Assembly (NCBI RefSeq): GCF_017161445.1
Contig: NZ_CP071060.1
Coordinates: forward strand, 124,001 to 188,000
Source of the DNA: Niveibacterium microcysteis
Lineage (GTDB): Bacteria; Pseudomonadota; Gammaproteobacteria; Burkholderiales; Rhodocyclaceae
DNA length: 64,000 nt
Direction: 5' to 3'
The translations under genes and the position numbers were made by a program. The notes beneath the pieces were generated by a model. It made no database searches. It was not told the DNA's origin and saw only the letters and a list, made by a program, of their open reading frames with translations. Shown one piece after another: positions 26,988-35,177 of the stretch (positions are counted from its first letter, which is position 1; the number at the start of each line of letters is the position of its first letter).

Positions 26988-27581
26988 TCAGTGCAGATCG
27001 GCGCCTAGCAGGTGCAGCGTGTGCGCCCAGGCGGCTTCAAACGGCGTGGCGTCGCGTTGTGCCTTGGTCAGCACGCTTGCGCCGATCCACAAGGTGTAGA
27101 GCGTGACAGCCAGACTTGCCGGGTCCGCGCCTGCCGGCAGCGAACCGTCTTGCGAGGCGGTCTGCAGGGCGCCCGCAATTCGCGCGGTGATGCGCCGCGT
27201 GCCGACTTCGAGTGCCTGGCGCATCGGCTCGGAGAGGTCGGCCACTTCGGCGGCCAGCTTTACCGCGAGGCATTGCTGCGCGCAGCCGCCGTCGCGCTGG
27301 CGGTCCATCCAGTCGGCGAAATAGCCGAGCACCCGCGCGCGTCCGGTGCCGGCGGCGCTGCCAAAACGCTCATCGAGGCTTTCGAGATAGCGCTCGAAGT
27401 AGCGCTCGAGCAAGGCCACCCCAAACGCTTCCTTGGAGGGGAACCAATGGTAGAAGGAGCCCTTGGGTACGCCAGCGGCGCTGAGAATCGGGCCAAGCCC
27501 CACGGCGGCGAAGCCCTTGCCGAGAATCAGGCTCTCGGCGGTCTGCAGGATGTGCTCGCGGGTGTCAGTGGTCCGGTTCAT
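26988..27581 (-). CDS. nemR: TetR-family redox/electrophile sensor NemR
   Basis: The product is 197 residues from an ATG at 27581. The N-terminal HTH reads DTREHILQTAESLILGKGF then PKGSFYHWFPSKEAFGVAL, very close to E. coli NemR. The ligand domain keeps GGCAQQCLAVKLAAEVADLS; Cys104 aligns with the sensory Cys of E. coli NemR (in GCLTVKL). It would repress nemA and itself until modified by electrophiles or bleach. No ribosome site precedes the ATG, and the promoter places transcription start at or 1-2 nt before it, which suggests a leaderless mRNA. Confidence 0.9.
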   Translation of the reverse strand: MNRTTDTREHILQTAESLILGKGFAAVGLGPILSAAGVPKGSFYHWFPSKEAFGVALLERYFERYLESLDERFGSAAGTGRARVLGYFADWMDRQRDGGCAQQCLAVKLAAEVADLSEPMRQALEVGTRRITARIAGALQTASQDGSLPAGADPASLAVTLYTLWIGASVLTKAQRDATPFEAAWAHTLHLLGADLH

Positions 27582-27588
27582 GGGGCGA

Positions 27589-27618
27589 ATCGTACTAGAC
27601 CGGTCGTCTACAATGCAA
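27589..27618 (-). promoter_or_regulatory. nemR promoter with embedded NemR operator
   Basis: On the minus strand, TTGCAT (27618-27613), an 18-bp spacer and TACGAT (27594-27589). The palindrome TAGACCGGTCGTCTA (27596-27610) fills the spacer, an ideal place for repression. Confidence 0.8.
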
Positions 27619-27719
27619 GCGTCGCAAGTGCCTGTGTCGGCTTGCTGAGCTGCGAAGAACTCCACACAAAAATGCCATGCGCATAGACAGGTGCCTCACC
27701 TTTAAGGCAGAATGCGCCC

Positions 27720-27844
27720 CGATCCCGTTGCATGGCTCCCTTGTGGCGGGATTTTCGGCTCCGGTGGTCCAAACCACGGATCCGAGGTTCGTGGTCGGTA
27801 GTCGTATCGGGTCGTGAGGCGGGGGCTTCACGACCCACTTTTTT
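27720..27844 (+). ncRNA. Possible small RNA ending in an intrinsic terminator
   Basis: There is no gene on the plus strand here. TAGACA at 27684-27689 and CAGAAT at 27708-27713 (18-bp spacer) form a plausible promoter. GGGTCGTGA at 27809-27817 pairs with TCACGACCC at 27828-27836 and is followed two bases later by six T (27839-27844). The T-run only makes sense on the plus strand, because on the minus strand it lies before the stem. The body can form further small hairpins (GTGGT/ACCAC, ATCCCG/CGGGAT). The 3' end overlaps the end of dsbD in antisense. No known family recognised. Confidence 0.4.
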
Positions 27845-29654
27845 GCGCGCTGCGTGCTGCGAGTGTCGCAAGAAAGCCATCCACGGGCTGAAAACCGACG
27901 ACCCGGCTCGAATCGATTTCCTTCCCGGCAGCGTCGAAGAAGACGATGCCGGGCGGGCCGAACAGCCCGAAGCGCTTCAGCAGCGCTTGGTGCGCCTCGG
28001 TGTTGCCGGTGACGTCCGCCTTTAGCAGCAGCGTGTCTTTCAGGGCTGCTGCGACGCGCGGATCGCTGAAGGTGAAGCGCTCCATCTCCTTGCAGCTGAC
28101 GCACCAGTCCGCGTAAAAGTCGAGCATTACCGGCCGCCCTTCGGCGAGCCGGGCATCAAGCTCTGCAACACTGGCTACTGGCTGGAACGGCAGTTTCGTA
28201 TTGGCCTCGGCGGCCGTTGCACCGCGCAGGAAGCCGAGTGGCTGCAGTGGATCACGGCTGCCACCCAAAGCGCCGATCAGCAGCGCACTGCCGACGATCA
28301 GCAACAGTACCCCGACCCCCTTCCAGAAGCGCCGCGCGCCCTTTGCCTGCGGTGGCAGTGGGTCCAGCGCATGCAGGAATACGGCGCACACGATCGCAAG
28401 CGCGGCCCACGCCAGCATCACGACAACCTGCGGCAGTACCGGCGTGACCAGCCACAGCGCGAGCGCGAGCAGGATCACGCCAAAGCTGCGCTTGACGGAC
28501 TCCATCCAAGGGCCGGCGTGCGGCAGCAGGCCGCGCGTGGCAACGGCCACCAGAATCAGCGGGGCGCCCATGCCCAGCGCCATCACGAACAGCGCCACGC
28601 CGCCGAGCAGCGCGTCACCGGTCTTGGCGATGTAGAGCAAGGCGCCGGCGAGTGGCGCCGCGACGCAGGGGCCGACGATCAGGGCCGACAACACGCCCAT
28701 CACCGCCACGCCCAGCACTGAGCCGCCGCGCTGATGGTTGGCGCGGTCGGAAAGGCGACTCTGCAATGCCGAGGGAAGTTGCAGTTCGTAGAAGCCGAAC
28801 ATCGCGAATGCAAGGACGACGAAGATCGCCGCAAAGCCGCCGAGCACCCAGGCATTCTGCAATGCCGCCGACAGCAGCGTGCCGGAAAGACCCGCCGCTA
28901 CACCCGCCACCGCGTAGGTCAGCGCCATGCCCAGCACGTAGACGCCTGCCAGGGCGGTTGAGCGCGCACGGGTCACGTGTGCGCCCTGGCCTACGATGAT
29001 GCCGGAGAGGATCGGCAGCATTGGCAGCATGCAAGGCGTGAAGGCAAGCAGCAGACCGGCACCGAAGAAGCTCAGCAGGATCAATGAGAGCTTGCCGGTG
29101 CTCAACAGCCCAGCAAGACGCCCGCTCTCGTCCGCGGTGACCGGCACTGTCGCCGCGATCGCGGGCGCGGTGGCAGCCGGGGCGGGTTCGTCACGAGCAC
29201 CGAGCTTGCCAAGCGCGCGCGACAGCAAGCCGCCACCTTCGGCGCCGCCGAGCGTCACCAATGTCGTTTGCGGTGGGTAGCAAACCCCCACGTCTGCACA
29301 GCCTTGGTATGTAACGCTCAGCTGTTGTCCGTTGCCGAGCGCTCCGGACGCAACGGGCACCGAGACTGCGAGGTCGCCGCGGAAAATCTCCACTTCACCG
29401 AAGAACTCGTCCTGCTTTCGCTCGCCGGCAGGGTAGCTGGCGGGTGCGAGCGTCAAGGTAGCGTCCTTGGGCTCGAATGCGAACCGATGCTTGTAGAGGT
29501 AGTAACCCTTCTCGATCGCAAAATGCAGCGAAATCGTCTTCGAGTCCTTGGCTTCGGCCGTGACGCCGAACGCCTTCTCGGGTTCCAGCAATTCCGGCGC
29601 CGCAAGGGCGCTTGTTGTGAGGCAGCAAAGCAACAGCGAGATCAGGAACTTCAT
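27828..29654 (-). CDS. dsbD: Thiol:disulfide interchange protein DsbD
   Basis: The product is 608 residues. A signal peptide (1-19, FLISLLLCCLTTSALAA) is followed by the periplasmic N-domain with GCADVGVCYPP (Cys119, Cys125). Eight membrane helices of the CcdA-like core carry FTPCMLPMLPIL and VGPCVAAPLAGALL. The C-terminal thioredoxin domain has DWCVSCK (Cys518, Cys521). It carries electrons from cytoplasmic thioredoxin to periplasmic DsbC/DsbG and other acceptors. cutA lies 11 bp upstream in the same direction, as in E. coli. Confidence 0.95.
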   Translation of the reverse strand: MKFLISLLLCCLTTSALAAPELLEPEKAFGVTAEAKDSKTISLHFAIEKGYYLYKHRFAFEPKDATLTLAPASYPAGERKQDEFFGEVEIFRGDLAVSVPVASGALGNGQQLSVTYQGCADVGVCYPPQTTLVTLGGAEGGGLLSRALGKLGARDEPAPAATAPAIAATVPVTADESGRLAGLLSTGKLSLILLSFFGAGLLLAFTPCMLPMLPILSGIIVGQGAHVTRARSTALAGVYVLGMALTYAVAGVAAGLSGTLLSAALQNAWVLGGFAAIFVVLAFAMFGFYELQLPSALQSRLSDRANHQRGGSVLGVAVMGVLSALIVGPCVAAPLAGALLYIAKTGDALLGGVALFVMALGMGAPLILVAVATRGLLPHAGPWMESVKRSFGVILLALALWLVTPVLPQVVVMLAWAALAIVCAVFLHALDPLPPQAKGARRFWKGVGVLLLIVGSALLIGALGGSRDPLQPLGFLRGATAAEANTKLPFQPVASVAELDARLAEGRPVMLDFYADWCVSCKEMERFTFSDPRVAAALKDTLLLKADVTGNTEAHQALLKRFGLFGPPGIVFFDAAGKEIDSSRVVGFQPVDGFLATLAARSAQKSGS

Positions 29655-29665
29655 CGGTCGTGTTT

Positions 29666-30013
29666 CTAGAGCCCGTCGGGCAATTGTTCGTCAGGTTCGG
29701 TCATCGCGACCACCCATTGCAGGTAGGCCGCGGCGCCGCGATTTGCTTCAACTGCGAGAATCTCTGGCACCTCATAGGGGTGCTCGGCTAGCAACGTTGC
29801 TTCGAGCGCCGCGTAGCGGGATGCGGCGGTCTTGATCAGGACCGGCACTTCCTCTGCCTGTTCGACGGCGCCTTGCCAGCGATAGATCGAACGAATCGGC
29901 GCAAGGATGTTGACGCAGGCGGCGAGCCGACGTTCCACAAGACGCTGCGCGATGCGTTCTGCCGTCGCCGCGTCAGGAAAGTTGCACATCACGATCAGCA
30001 CAGGCTCTGTCAT
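29666..30013 (-). CDS. cutA: CutA1 divalent cation tolerance protein
   Basis: The product is 115 residues from an ATG at 30013; the longer frame upstream crosses the region of a terminator and is not needed. Conserved CutA1 parts are visible: LIVMCNFPDAATAERIAQRL, CVNILAPIRSIYRWQG, LIKTAASRYAALEATLL and HPYEVPEILAV. Known members form very stable trimers; the name comes from copper tolerance but the exact role is unclear. It shares an operon with dsbD. Confidence 0.94.
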   Translation of the reverse strand: MTEPVLIVMCNFPDAATAERIAQRLVERRLAACVNILAPIRSIYRWQGAVEQAEEVPVLIKTAASRYAALEATLLAEHPYEVPEILAVEANRGAAAYLQWVVAMTEPDEQLPDGL

Positions 30014-30076
30014 GGCCTTACCCCTGAGGACTCCGCCTCTGAATTCTAGCGGCAGCGGCCAGCCGCGCCTTGGCTC

Positions 30077-30107
30077 CAAACAAAAACCCCGCCTAAGGGC
30101 GGGGTTT
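30077..30107 (-). terminator. Intrinsic terminator after the PsiF-like gene
   Basis: AAACCCCGCC at 30084-30093 pairs with GGCGGGGTTT at 30098-30107. On the minus strand TTTTTGTTTG follows. It lies between the psiF-like stop (30126) and cutA. Confidence 0.88.
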
Positions 30108-30125
30108 GGTCGCAGCGGCGAGGGT

Positions 30126-30590
30126 TCAACCCTTAAGGCATTCGCTCATGAACTTCTTGCGGTCGTCACCCGTCTTGCCGGTTGCCTTTTCGTTGCAGAC
30201 TTTCATCTTGTCTTGCTGAGAGGTGCTGGACTTGGCGTCCGCTTTCGCATCGGCGGCGGGCGCGCCAGCGGGTTTGGCGCTGAGGCAGTCGCTCATGAAC
30301 TTCTTGCGTTCATCGCCCTTCATGCCCGTCGCCTTTTCATTGCAAACCTTCATCTTGTCCTGCTGGGCGCTGGGTGCCTTGGCATCGGCTTCGGCGGCAG
30401 CGGGCTTGGCGCTCAGACAGTCGCTCATGAACTTCTTGCGCTCATCGCCCTTCATGCCGGTCGCCTTCTCGTTGCAGACCTTCATCTTTTCCTGCTGCGC
30501 AGTCGGCTTCTTCGCCTCGTCGGCGGCGTGGGCGGGGAGCAGGGCGAACTGCGCGGCCAGAGCTGCAGCCAGGATCACAAGCTTATTCAT
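30126..30590 (-). CDS. Secreted PsiF-repeat protein with three repeats
   Basis: The product is 154 residues from an ATG at 30590 with GGAGG 6 nt upstream. A signal peptide covers 1-22 (LVILAAALAAQFALLPAHAA). The mature protein is three tandem PsiF repeats of about 42-47 residues: the core KMKVCNEKATGMKGDERKK then FMSDCLSAKP appears twice unchanged, and a third, slightly different copy ends FMSECLKG. Each repeat has two Cys. PsiF of E. coli is a phosphate-starvation-induced protein with two repeats and no known activity. I see no Pho box upstream here. Confidence 0.88.
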   Translation of the reverse strand: MNKLVILAAALAAQFALLPAHAADEAKKPTAQQEKMKVCNEKATGMKGDERKKFMSDCLSAKPAAAEADAKAPSAQQDKMKVCNEKATGMKGDERKKFMSDCLSAKPAGAPAADAKADAKSSTSQQDKMKVCNEKATGKTGDDRKKFMSECLKG

Positions 30591-30661
30591 GCAAGGCCTC
30601 CGGAGGAGAGATTGGGGTAGAGCCGCCACCGATGTGGCGGAAGGAGATGCGAGCGTTCGGG

Positions 30662-31606
30662 CTACAGGTCTTCTTCGTCGAGATCCAGCGCAGAGCGTTG
30701 GCGATCAACGAATTCCTGCATCGAGTCTATGCCACGTAACTGAAGAATGGTATTTCGCACCGCCGCTTCCAGCAACACCGCAAGGTTGCGGCCGGCGGCA
30801 ACCGGCAGGGTGACGCGGCGAGTCGGCACACCGACGATATCCTGCATGTCGTCTTCCAGCGGCAGGCGCGGCATCTGCGCGCTTTCGCCGCGGATCTGGC
30901 GATGCAGATGTACCACCAGCTTGAGCTTCATCTTCCGGCGGCATGCGGTTTCGCCGAAGATCGTGCGGATGTTCAGGATGCCGAGGCCACGGACTTCCAG
31001 GAAGTCCTTCAACATTGGCGGGCAGCGCCCTTCCAGCACACCTGGCGCGATGCGCGACACTTCGACCACGTCGTCCGCGACGAGACCGTGACCGCGCGAG
31101 ATCAGTTCGAGCGCAAGCTCGGATTTGCCGGCGCCGGAATCGCCGGTGATCAGCACGCCGAGCCCGAGCACATCCATGAACACGCCGTGCAGCGAGGTTT
31201 TCTCGGCAAGGTTGCGCGCAAGATAGGTGCGCAGCGAATCGATCACGCGGGCCGTCTCGGCCGAGGTCGTGAACATTGCGACGCGTGCGCTTTCGAACGC
31301 ACTCTGGATCAGCGGCGGCACTTCACATCCGTCCGCCACGATCATCGCTGGCGGGTGCGCCAGCAGGATGCTTTCCAGCTGATGCTGTACCTTGTCGCGT
31401 GCCTGGCGACGAATCCAGCCCAGCTCCGCCTCGCCCATCACCTGAATGCGGTTCGGGTGGATGATGTTGAGGTGGCCTACCAGCTCGGCTGGCCACACTT
31501 TCTCGTTTGGAACCTGAACCTCGACATCGAGCGGGCCGGCGAGATGGCTCAGGCCGAGCCGGTCGCGGTTGTCCTCGTAGATCCGGGCGACGCTAGTTCG
31601 CCGCAT
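30662..31606 (-). CDS. hprK: HPr kinase/phosphorylase
   Basis: The product is 314 residues, normal for the family. Walker A GDSGAGKS is at 155-162, followed by LALELISRGHGLVADDVVEV. The HprK signature LEVRGLGILNIRTIFGE lies downstream of it, and the N-terminal domain is typical. It phosphorylates Ser46 of HPr and also removes that phosphate. It overlaps ptsN by 14 bp. The usual neighbours rapZ and ptsH are not next to it in this window. Confidence 0.95.
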   Translation of the reverse strand: MRRTSVARIYEDNRDRLGLSHLAGPLDVEVQVPNEKVWPAELVGHLNIIHPNRIQVMGEAELGWIRRQARDKVQHQLESILLAHPPAMIVADGCEVPPLIQSAFESARVAMFTTSAETARVIDSLRTYLARNLAEKTSLHGVFMDVLGLGVLITGDSGAGKSELALELISRGHGLVADDVVEVSRIAPGVLEGRCPPMLKDFLEVRGLGILNIRTIFGETACRRKMKLKLVVHLHRQIRGESAQMPRLPLEDDMQDIVGVPTRRVTLPVAAGRNLAVLLEAAVRNTILQLRGIDSMQEFVDRQRSALDLDEEDL

Positions 31607-32060
31607 TCGGGTTCCAGTTCACGAACAGGGTGTGGGCCTCGGACGCATCACTGGCCTGCGCCAGTGCATCGCGGAAGCTGCGGTCGGAGAACATCTGTGC
31701 GAGCTCCGATAGCAGTCGCAGGTGGTGCTCGGTGGCGCTTTCCGGCACCAGCAGCACGAACATCAGATTCACCGGCTTGCCGTCCGGGGCCTCGAATGGC
31801 ACGGGCTGCGCAAGGCGGATGAAGGCACCGACGGCGTCGCGCAGGCCCTTGATACGGCCGTGCGGAATCGCAATGCCTTGTCCAAGGCCGGTGGAGCCGA
31901 GCTTTTCACGCGTGAAAAGCGCGTCGTAGACGGCGCTGCGCGCGAGTCCCTGATGGTTTTCGAAGAGCAGGCCAGCCTGTTCGAAGACGCGCTTCTTGCT
32001 GCTCGCCTCAAGATCGACGAGCACATTGGACGGCGGCAGCAGCGGGGCGATGAGATTCAT
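31593..32060 (-). CDS. ptsN: PTS IIA-like nitrogen-regulatory protein PtsN (EIIA-Ntr)
   Basis: The product is 155 residues. The active-site His67 is in LGQGIAIPHGRIKGL, the family motif. The rest fits the EIIA fold (FVLLVPESATEHHLRLLSEL, MFSDRSFRDAL). It is the last step of the nitrogen PTS phosphorelay and typically affects potassium transport and sigma54-related physiology. The gene follows hpf after a 117-bp gap with a stable hairpin, and precedes hprK with overlap. Confidence 0.95.
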   Translation of the reverse strand: MNLIAPLLPPSNVLVDLEASSKKRVFEQAGLLFENHQGLARSAVYDALFTREKLGSTGLGQGIAIPHGRIKGLRDAVGAFIRLAQPVPFEAPDGKPVNLMFVLLVPESATEHHLRLLSELAQMFSDRSFRDALAQASDASEAHTLFVNWNPNAAN

Positions 32061-32080
32061 GCTTGGGGTTCAGAAATGCA

Positions 32081-32102
32081 CTGCGCGCCCGAAGGCGCGC
32101 AG
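32081..32102 (-). other. Stable UUCG-type hairpin between hpf and ptsN
   Basis: On the minus strand CTGCGCGCC-TTCG-GGCGCGCAG is a 9-bp stem with a tetraloop, followed by TGCATTTC rather than a T-run. It is a weak terminator or an mRNA processing/stability element. Confidence 0.5.
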
Positions 32103-32177
32103 ATCCGGGGTCAGCTCATGTTCGGCGCGGGGGCTTTCCGCAAGCTTACGCGCCGGGATTCACTAGAGCGACCGTGA

Positions 32178-32501
32178 TTACGATTCTGCAGATTGGCGCT
32201 TGTGCGCCTCGTGGCCGTGATCGTAGGACTTTTCCTTGTGCTTGAGAACCTGCCTGTCCAGTTTGTCCGTCATGGCGTCGATTGCGGCATACAAATCTTC
32301 GTCAATGCTCTCGACGAAAATGTCCTTGCCGCGTACATGTACCGTCACTTCCGCCTTTTGCTTCAGCTTTTCCACCGACAGGATCACGTTAACGCTCGTG
32401 ACGTGATCGAAGTGGCGAATCACGCGATCCAGTTTCGATGTTACGTAGTCGCGGAGCGCGGCGGTAACTTCGAGATGGTGTCCGGTGATGTTCAGGTTCA
32501 T
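32178..32501 (-). CDS. hpf: Ribosome hibernation promoting factor, short form
   Basis: The product is 107 residues, the short HPF/RaiA-like type. Family sequence is evident: NLNITGHHLEVTAALRDYV, TSKLDRVIRHFDHVTSVNV, and DLYAAIDAMTDKLDRQVLKH. In stationary phase it binds the 30S subunit near the decoding site and inactivates ribosomes. It lies 11 bp after rpoN in the classic rpoN-hpf-ptsN order. Confidence 0.95.
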   Translation of the reverse strand: MNLNITGHHLEVTAALRDYVTSKLDRVIRHFDHVTSVNVILSVEKLKQKAEVTVHVRGKDIFVESIDEDLYAAIDAMTDKLDRQVLKHKEKSYDHGHEAHKRQSAES

Positions 32502-32512
32502 GATTTATCCTC

Positions 32513-33982
32513 TCAGATCATCTTGCGCTGGCTGACCGGCGGGATGTTGAGCGACTCGCGGTACTTTGCGATGGTTCGTCGCGCAACGACAATCCCCTGC
32601 TGGCCGAGAAGCTCGGCAATCCGCGCATCGGATAGCGGTTTTTTGCGATCCTCTGCCGCGACCAGCTGGCGAATCAGCGCACGAATCGCCGTAGCTGAAC
32701 ACGCGCCGCCAGAATCCGTGGCGACGTGGCTGCCGAAAAAATACTTCAGTTCAAGGATACCTCTTGGCGTGGCCATGTACTTCTGCGTGGTCACCCGAGA
32801 GATCGTCGACTCATGCAGATCAAGCTGCTCCGCGATTTCGCGCAGTGTCAGCGGACGCATTGCCACGTCCCCATAATCGAAGAACTGCCGCTGGCGGTCA
32901 ACGATTGCCTGGGATACCCGCAGGATCGTGTCAAACCGTTGCTGCACGTTCTTGATCATCCAGCGTGCCTCCTGCAACTGCCCGGCCAGCGATCCGGCCG
33001 AGCCGCGGTTCTGCTGCAGGATTCCGGCGTAGAGCTGGTTGATCCGCAGCTTGGGCATCGCGTCCGGGTTCAGTGTCGCACTCCAGTGGCCGCGCACCTT
33101 GCGCACGATCACATCCGGGATCACATATCGCGTCTCGATTGCGGCAAACCGCGCACCGGGGCGCGGATCGAGGCTGCAAACGAGCTGGTGCGCCTCGCGC
33201 AGCGTTTCGTCGCTGCAACCCAGATGCCGCTTGAGTCGCACGAAATCCCGCGCGGCCAGCAGCTCCAGATGCTGCTCAACGATGATGATCGCGGCTTCAC
33301 GCGCAGCGCTCTCAGGCAGCAGGCGCAATTGCAGCTTCAGGCATTCGCCTGGCGAGCGTGCGCCGATGCCCGGCGGATCGAGGTTCTGCAGGTGCGCGAG
33401 GGCGATCTGCAGCTCGTCGACGTCAACTTCAAACTCGGGCGGCAACAGCTCCAGCAGTTCGTCGAGCGGCTGGGTCAGATAGCCATCGTCGTCGAGCGCT
33501 TCGATCATGAAGCGCAGCAGCGCGCGATCGCGGTCCGACAGCGGCATCAGGGCAACTTGTTCATCCAGGTGGTCGCGCAGGCTCGTCTGCGCAGCACGGA
33601 ATTCCTGGAAATCCGTTTCGTCGTCATCGTCGCGATTGCCGCTGCCGCCACCTTCGCCGGACCACTCGGTGGGGCCGTCGTCATAGCTGCCGGCATCGTC
33701 GAAGCTCGGCTCGCTCGGTTCGGGCGAGGTCTCGGCCGCTTCGGCCGCCGCATCGTTGGCGGTGTCGGTGCGTTCGTCGCCGCTCGGCGTGGTGGCGGAT
33801 TGCCCCCAGGCTTCCGGGTCCGACTCGGCGTCTTCGCGTTCGAGCAAGGGGTTCTCGAGCAGCATGCGCTCGATTTCGCTGTTGAGCTCCAGTGTCGATA
33901 GCTGCAGCAGCTTGATCGACTGTTGCAGCTGCGGGGTCAGCGCGAGCTGCTGGGAGATGCGGAGCTGGAGCGAGGGCTTCAT
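32513..33982 (-). CDS. rpoN: RNA polymerase sigma54 factor RpoN
   Basis: The product is 489 residues. Region I at the N-terminus (LQLRISQQLALTPQLQQSIK, LLQLSTLELNSEIERMLLEN) contacts activators. An acidic region II spans about 50-120. The core-binding region III follows (RDHLDEQVALMPLSDRDRAL). The helix-turn-helix (LREIAEQLDLHESTISRVTT) precedes the C-terminal RpoN box ARRTIAKYRESLNIP, which recognises the -24 element. It would serve the sigma54 promoter at 18296. Confidence 0.96.
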   Translation of the reverse strand: MKPSLQLRISQQLALTPQLQQSIKLLQLSTLELNSEIERMLLENPLLEREDAESDPEAWGQSATTPSGDERTDTANDAAAEAAETSPEPSEPSFDDAGSYDDGPTEWSGEGGGSGNRDDDDETDFQEFRAAQTSLRDHLDEQVALMPLSDRDRALLRFMIEALDDDGYLTQPLDELLELLPPEFEVDVDELQIALAHLQNLDPPGIGARSPGECLKLQLRLLPESAAREAAIIIVEQHLELLAARDFVRLKRHLGCSDETLREAHQLVCSLDPRPGARFAAIETRYVIPDVIVRKVRGHWSATLNPDAMPKLRINQLYAGILQQNRGSAGSLAGQLQEARWMIKNVQQRFDTILRVSQAIVDRQRQFFDYGDVAMRPLTLREIAEQLDLHESTISRVTTQKYMATPRGILELKYFFGSHVATDSGGACSATAIRALIRQLVAAEDRKKPLSDARIAELLGQQGIVVARRTIAKYRESLNIPPVSQRKMI

Positions 33983-33998
33983 CGTGGGGGTTGCGCGA

Positions 33999-34721
33999 TC
34001 AGAGTCGGAAATGCTCGCCGAGGTAAACCTCGCGAACCTTGTCGTTCTGGACGATTTCGTCGGGGCGGCCGCTGGCGAGCACCACCCCTTCGGTGATGAT
34101 GTAGGCGCGGTCGCAGATGCCCAGCGTCTCGCGCACGTTGTGATCAGTGATCAGCACGCCGATGTTGCGATCCTTCAGGAAGCGGATGATCTTCTGGATA
34201 TCGATCACCGCGATCGGGTCGACGCCGGCGAAGGGTTCGTCGAGCAGGATCACCTGCGGGTTGGTGGCCAGCGCGCGGGCAATTTCAACCCGCCGCCGCT
34301 CGCCGCCCGAGAGGGACATCGCGGTTGCATCGCGCAAGTGCGTGATGCCCAACTCGCCCAGCAGCTCATCGAGCCGCGCGGCGAGTTTGTCCTTCGGCAG
34401 CTTCTGCAGTTCAAGTACCGCGAGGATGTTCTCGGCCACCGTGAGCTTGCGGAATACCGAGTTTTCCTGCGGCAGGTAGGACAAGCCCAGATGCGCCCGC
34501 TTGTGGATCGGCAGGTGGGTGATTTCCTTGTCGTCGAGGGTGATCGTGCCGCCGTCGGCACGCACCAGGCCAACGATCATGTAGAAACACGTCGTCTTGC
34601 CGGCGCCGTTGGGGCCGAGCAGGCCGACCACCTCACCGCTGCCGACTTCGAAGCCGACATCGCGCACGACAGTGCGTGCCTTGTAGCGCTTGGATAGACC
34701 GCCTACCTTAAGCAGACTCAT
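33999..34721 (-). CDS. lptB: LPS export ABC transporter ATP-binding protein LptB
   Basis: The product is 240 residues. Walker [10 protein letters not shown] is at 36-44, the signature motif [19 protein letters not shown] is clear, Walker B reads [14 protein letters not shown], and the switch His is in [12 protein letters not shown]. LptB2 powers extraction of lipopolysaccharide from the inner membrane with LptFG. It overlaps recX by 14 bp instead of following lptC-lptA, which is unusual for this locus. Confidence 0.95.
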   Translation of the reverse strand: MSLLKVGGLSKRYKARTVVRDVGFEVGSGEVVGLLGPNGAGKTTCFYMIVGLVRADGGTITLDDKEITHLPIHKRAHLGLSYLPQENSVFRKLTVAENILAVLELQKLPKDKLAARLDELLGELGITHLRDATAMSLSGGERRRVEIARALATNPQVILLDEPFAGVDPIAVIDIQKIIRFLKDRNIGVLITDHNVRETLGICDRAYIITEGVVLASGRPDEIVQNDKVREVYLGEHFRL

Positions 34722-35157
34722 CGAACGGCTCTTTCAACACTTTTCTCACGACCTCCGCGGAAAACCCGCGGGCGGTCAGAAAGCGCGCCTGGCGCGCCCA
34801 TTCCTTTGCATCGCCCGGCGTACTGCCGAACTTGCGCGCCCACACTGCACGGGCGCGCTCCAGTTCTGTCTCGCCCAACTCACTCGCCAGCGCTTCGGAG
34901 ATCGTTTCCGGATCCACGCCGCGCTGTGCGAGTTCATGCTGGATGCGTCGCTGGCCGAGCCGGCCGGCACGGCTGCGCACGTAACTTTCGGCAAAGCGGC
35001 TGTCGGACAGCAGGCCCAGTTCGCTCATCCGGTCGAGTACCGCTTCGACCGCGTCCGGCTCACCGTGCGCGGCCAGCTTGCGCGCCAACTCGGCCCGGCT
35101 GTGTTCGCGCTGCGCCAGCGTTCGGAGCGCGCGGGCCTTCAGCTCGTCGCCGCTCAT
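34708..35157 (-). CDS. recX: RecA regulatory protein RecX
   Basis: The product is 149 residues from an ATG at 35157 (GAGG 10 nt upstream); a TTG at 35163 is an alternative but has too short a spacing. RecX repeats are seen in [39 protein letters not shown], and [20 protein letters not shown]. RecX limits RecA filament growth. It follows recA directly and is translationally coupled to lptB. Confidence 0.93.
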   Translation of the reverse strand: MSGDELKARALRTLAQREHSRAELARKLAAHGEPDAVEAVLDRMSELGLLSDSRFAESYVRSRAGRLGQRRIQHELAQRGVDPETISEALASELGETELERARAVWARKFGSTPGDAKEWARQARFLTARGFSAEVVRKVLKEPFDESA

Positions 35158-35177
35158 CGCCAATGTGCCTCGTTGGT

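Noticed and set aside
27608..27880. Small minus-strand frame (90 codons) in the nemR-dsbD gap
   Set aside because: No ribosome site, runs through the terminator-like hairpin and the dsbD end, no homology recognised.
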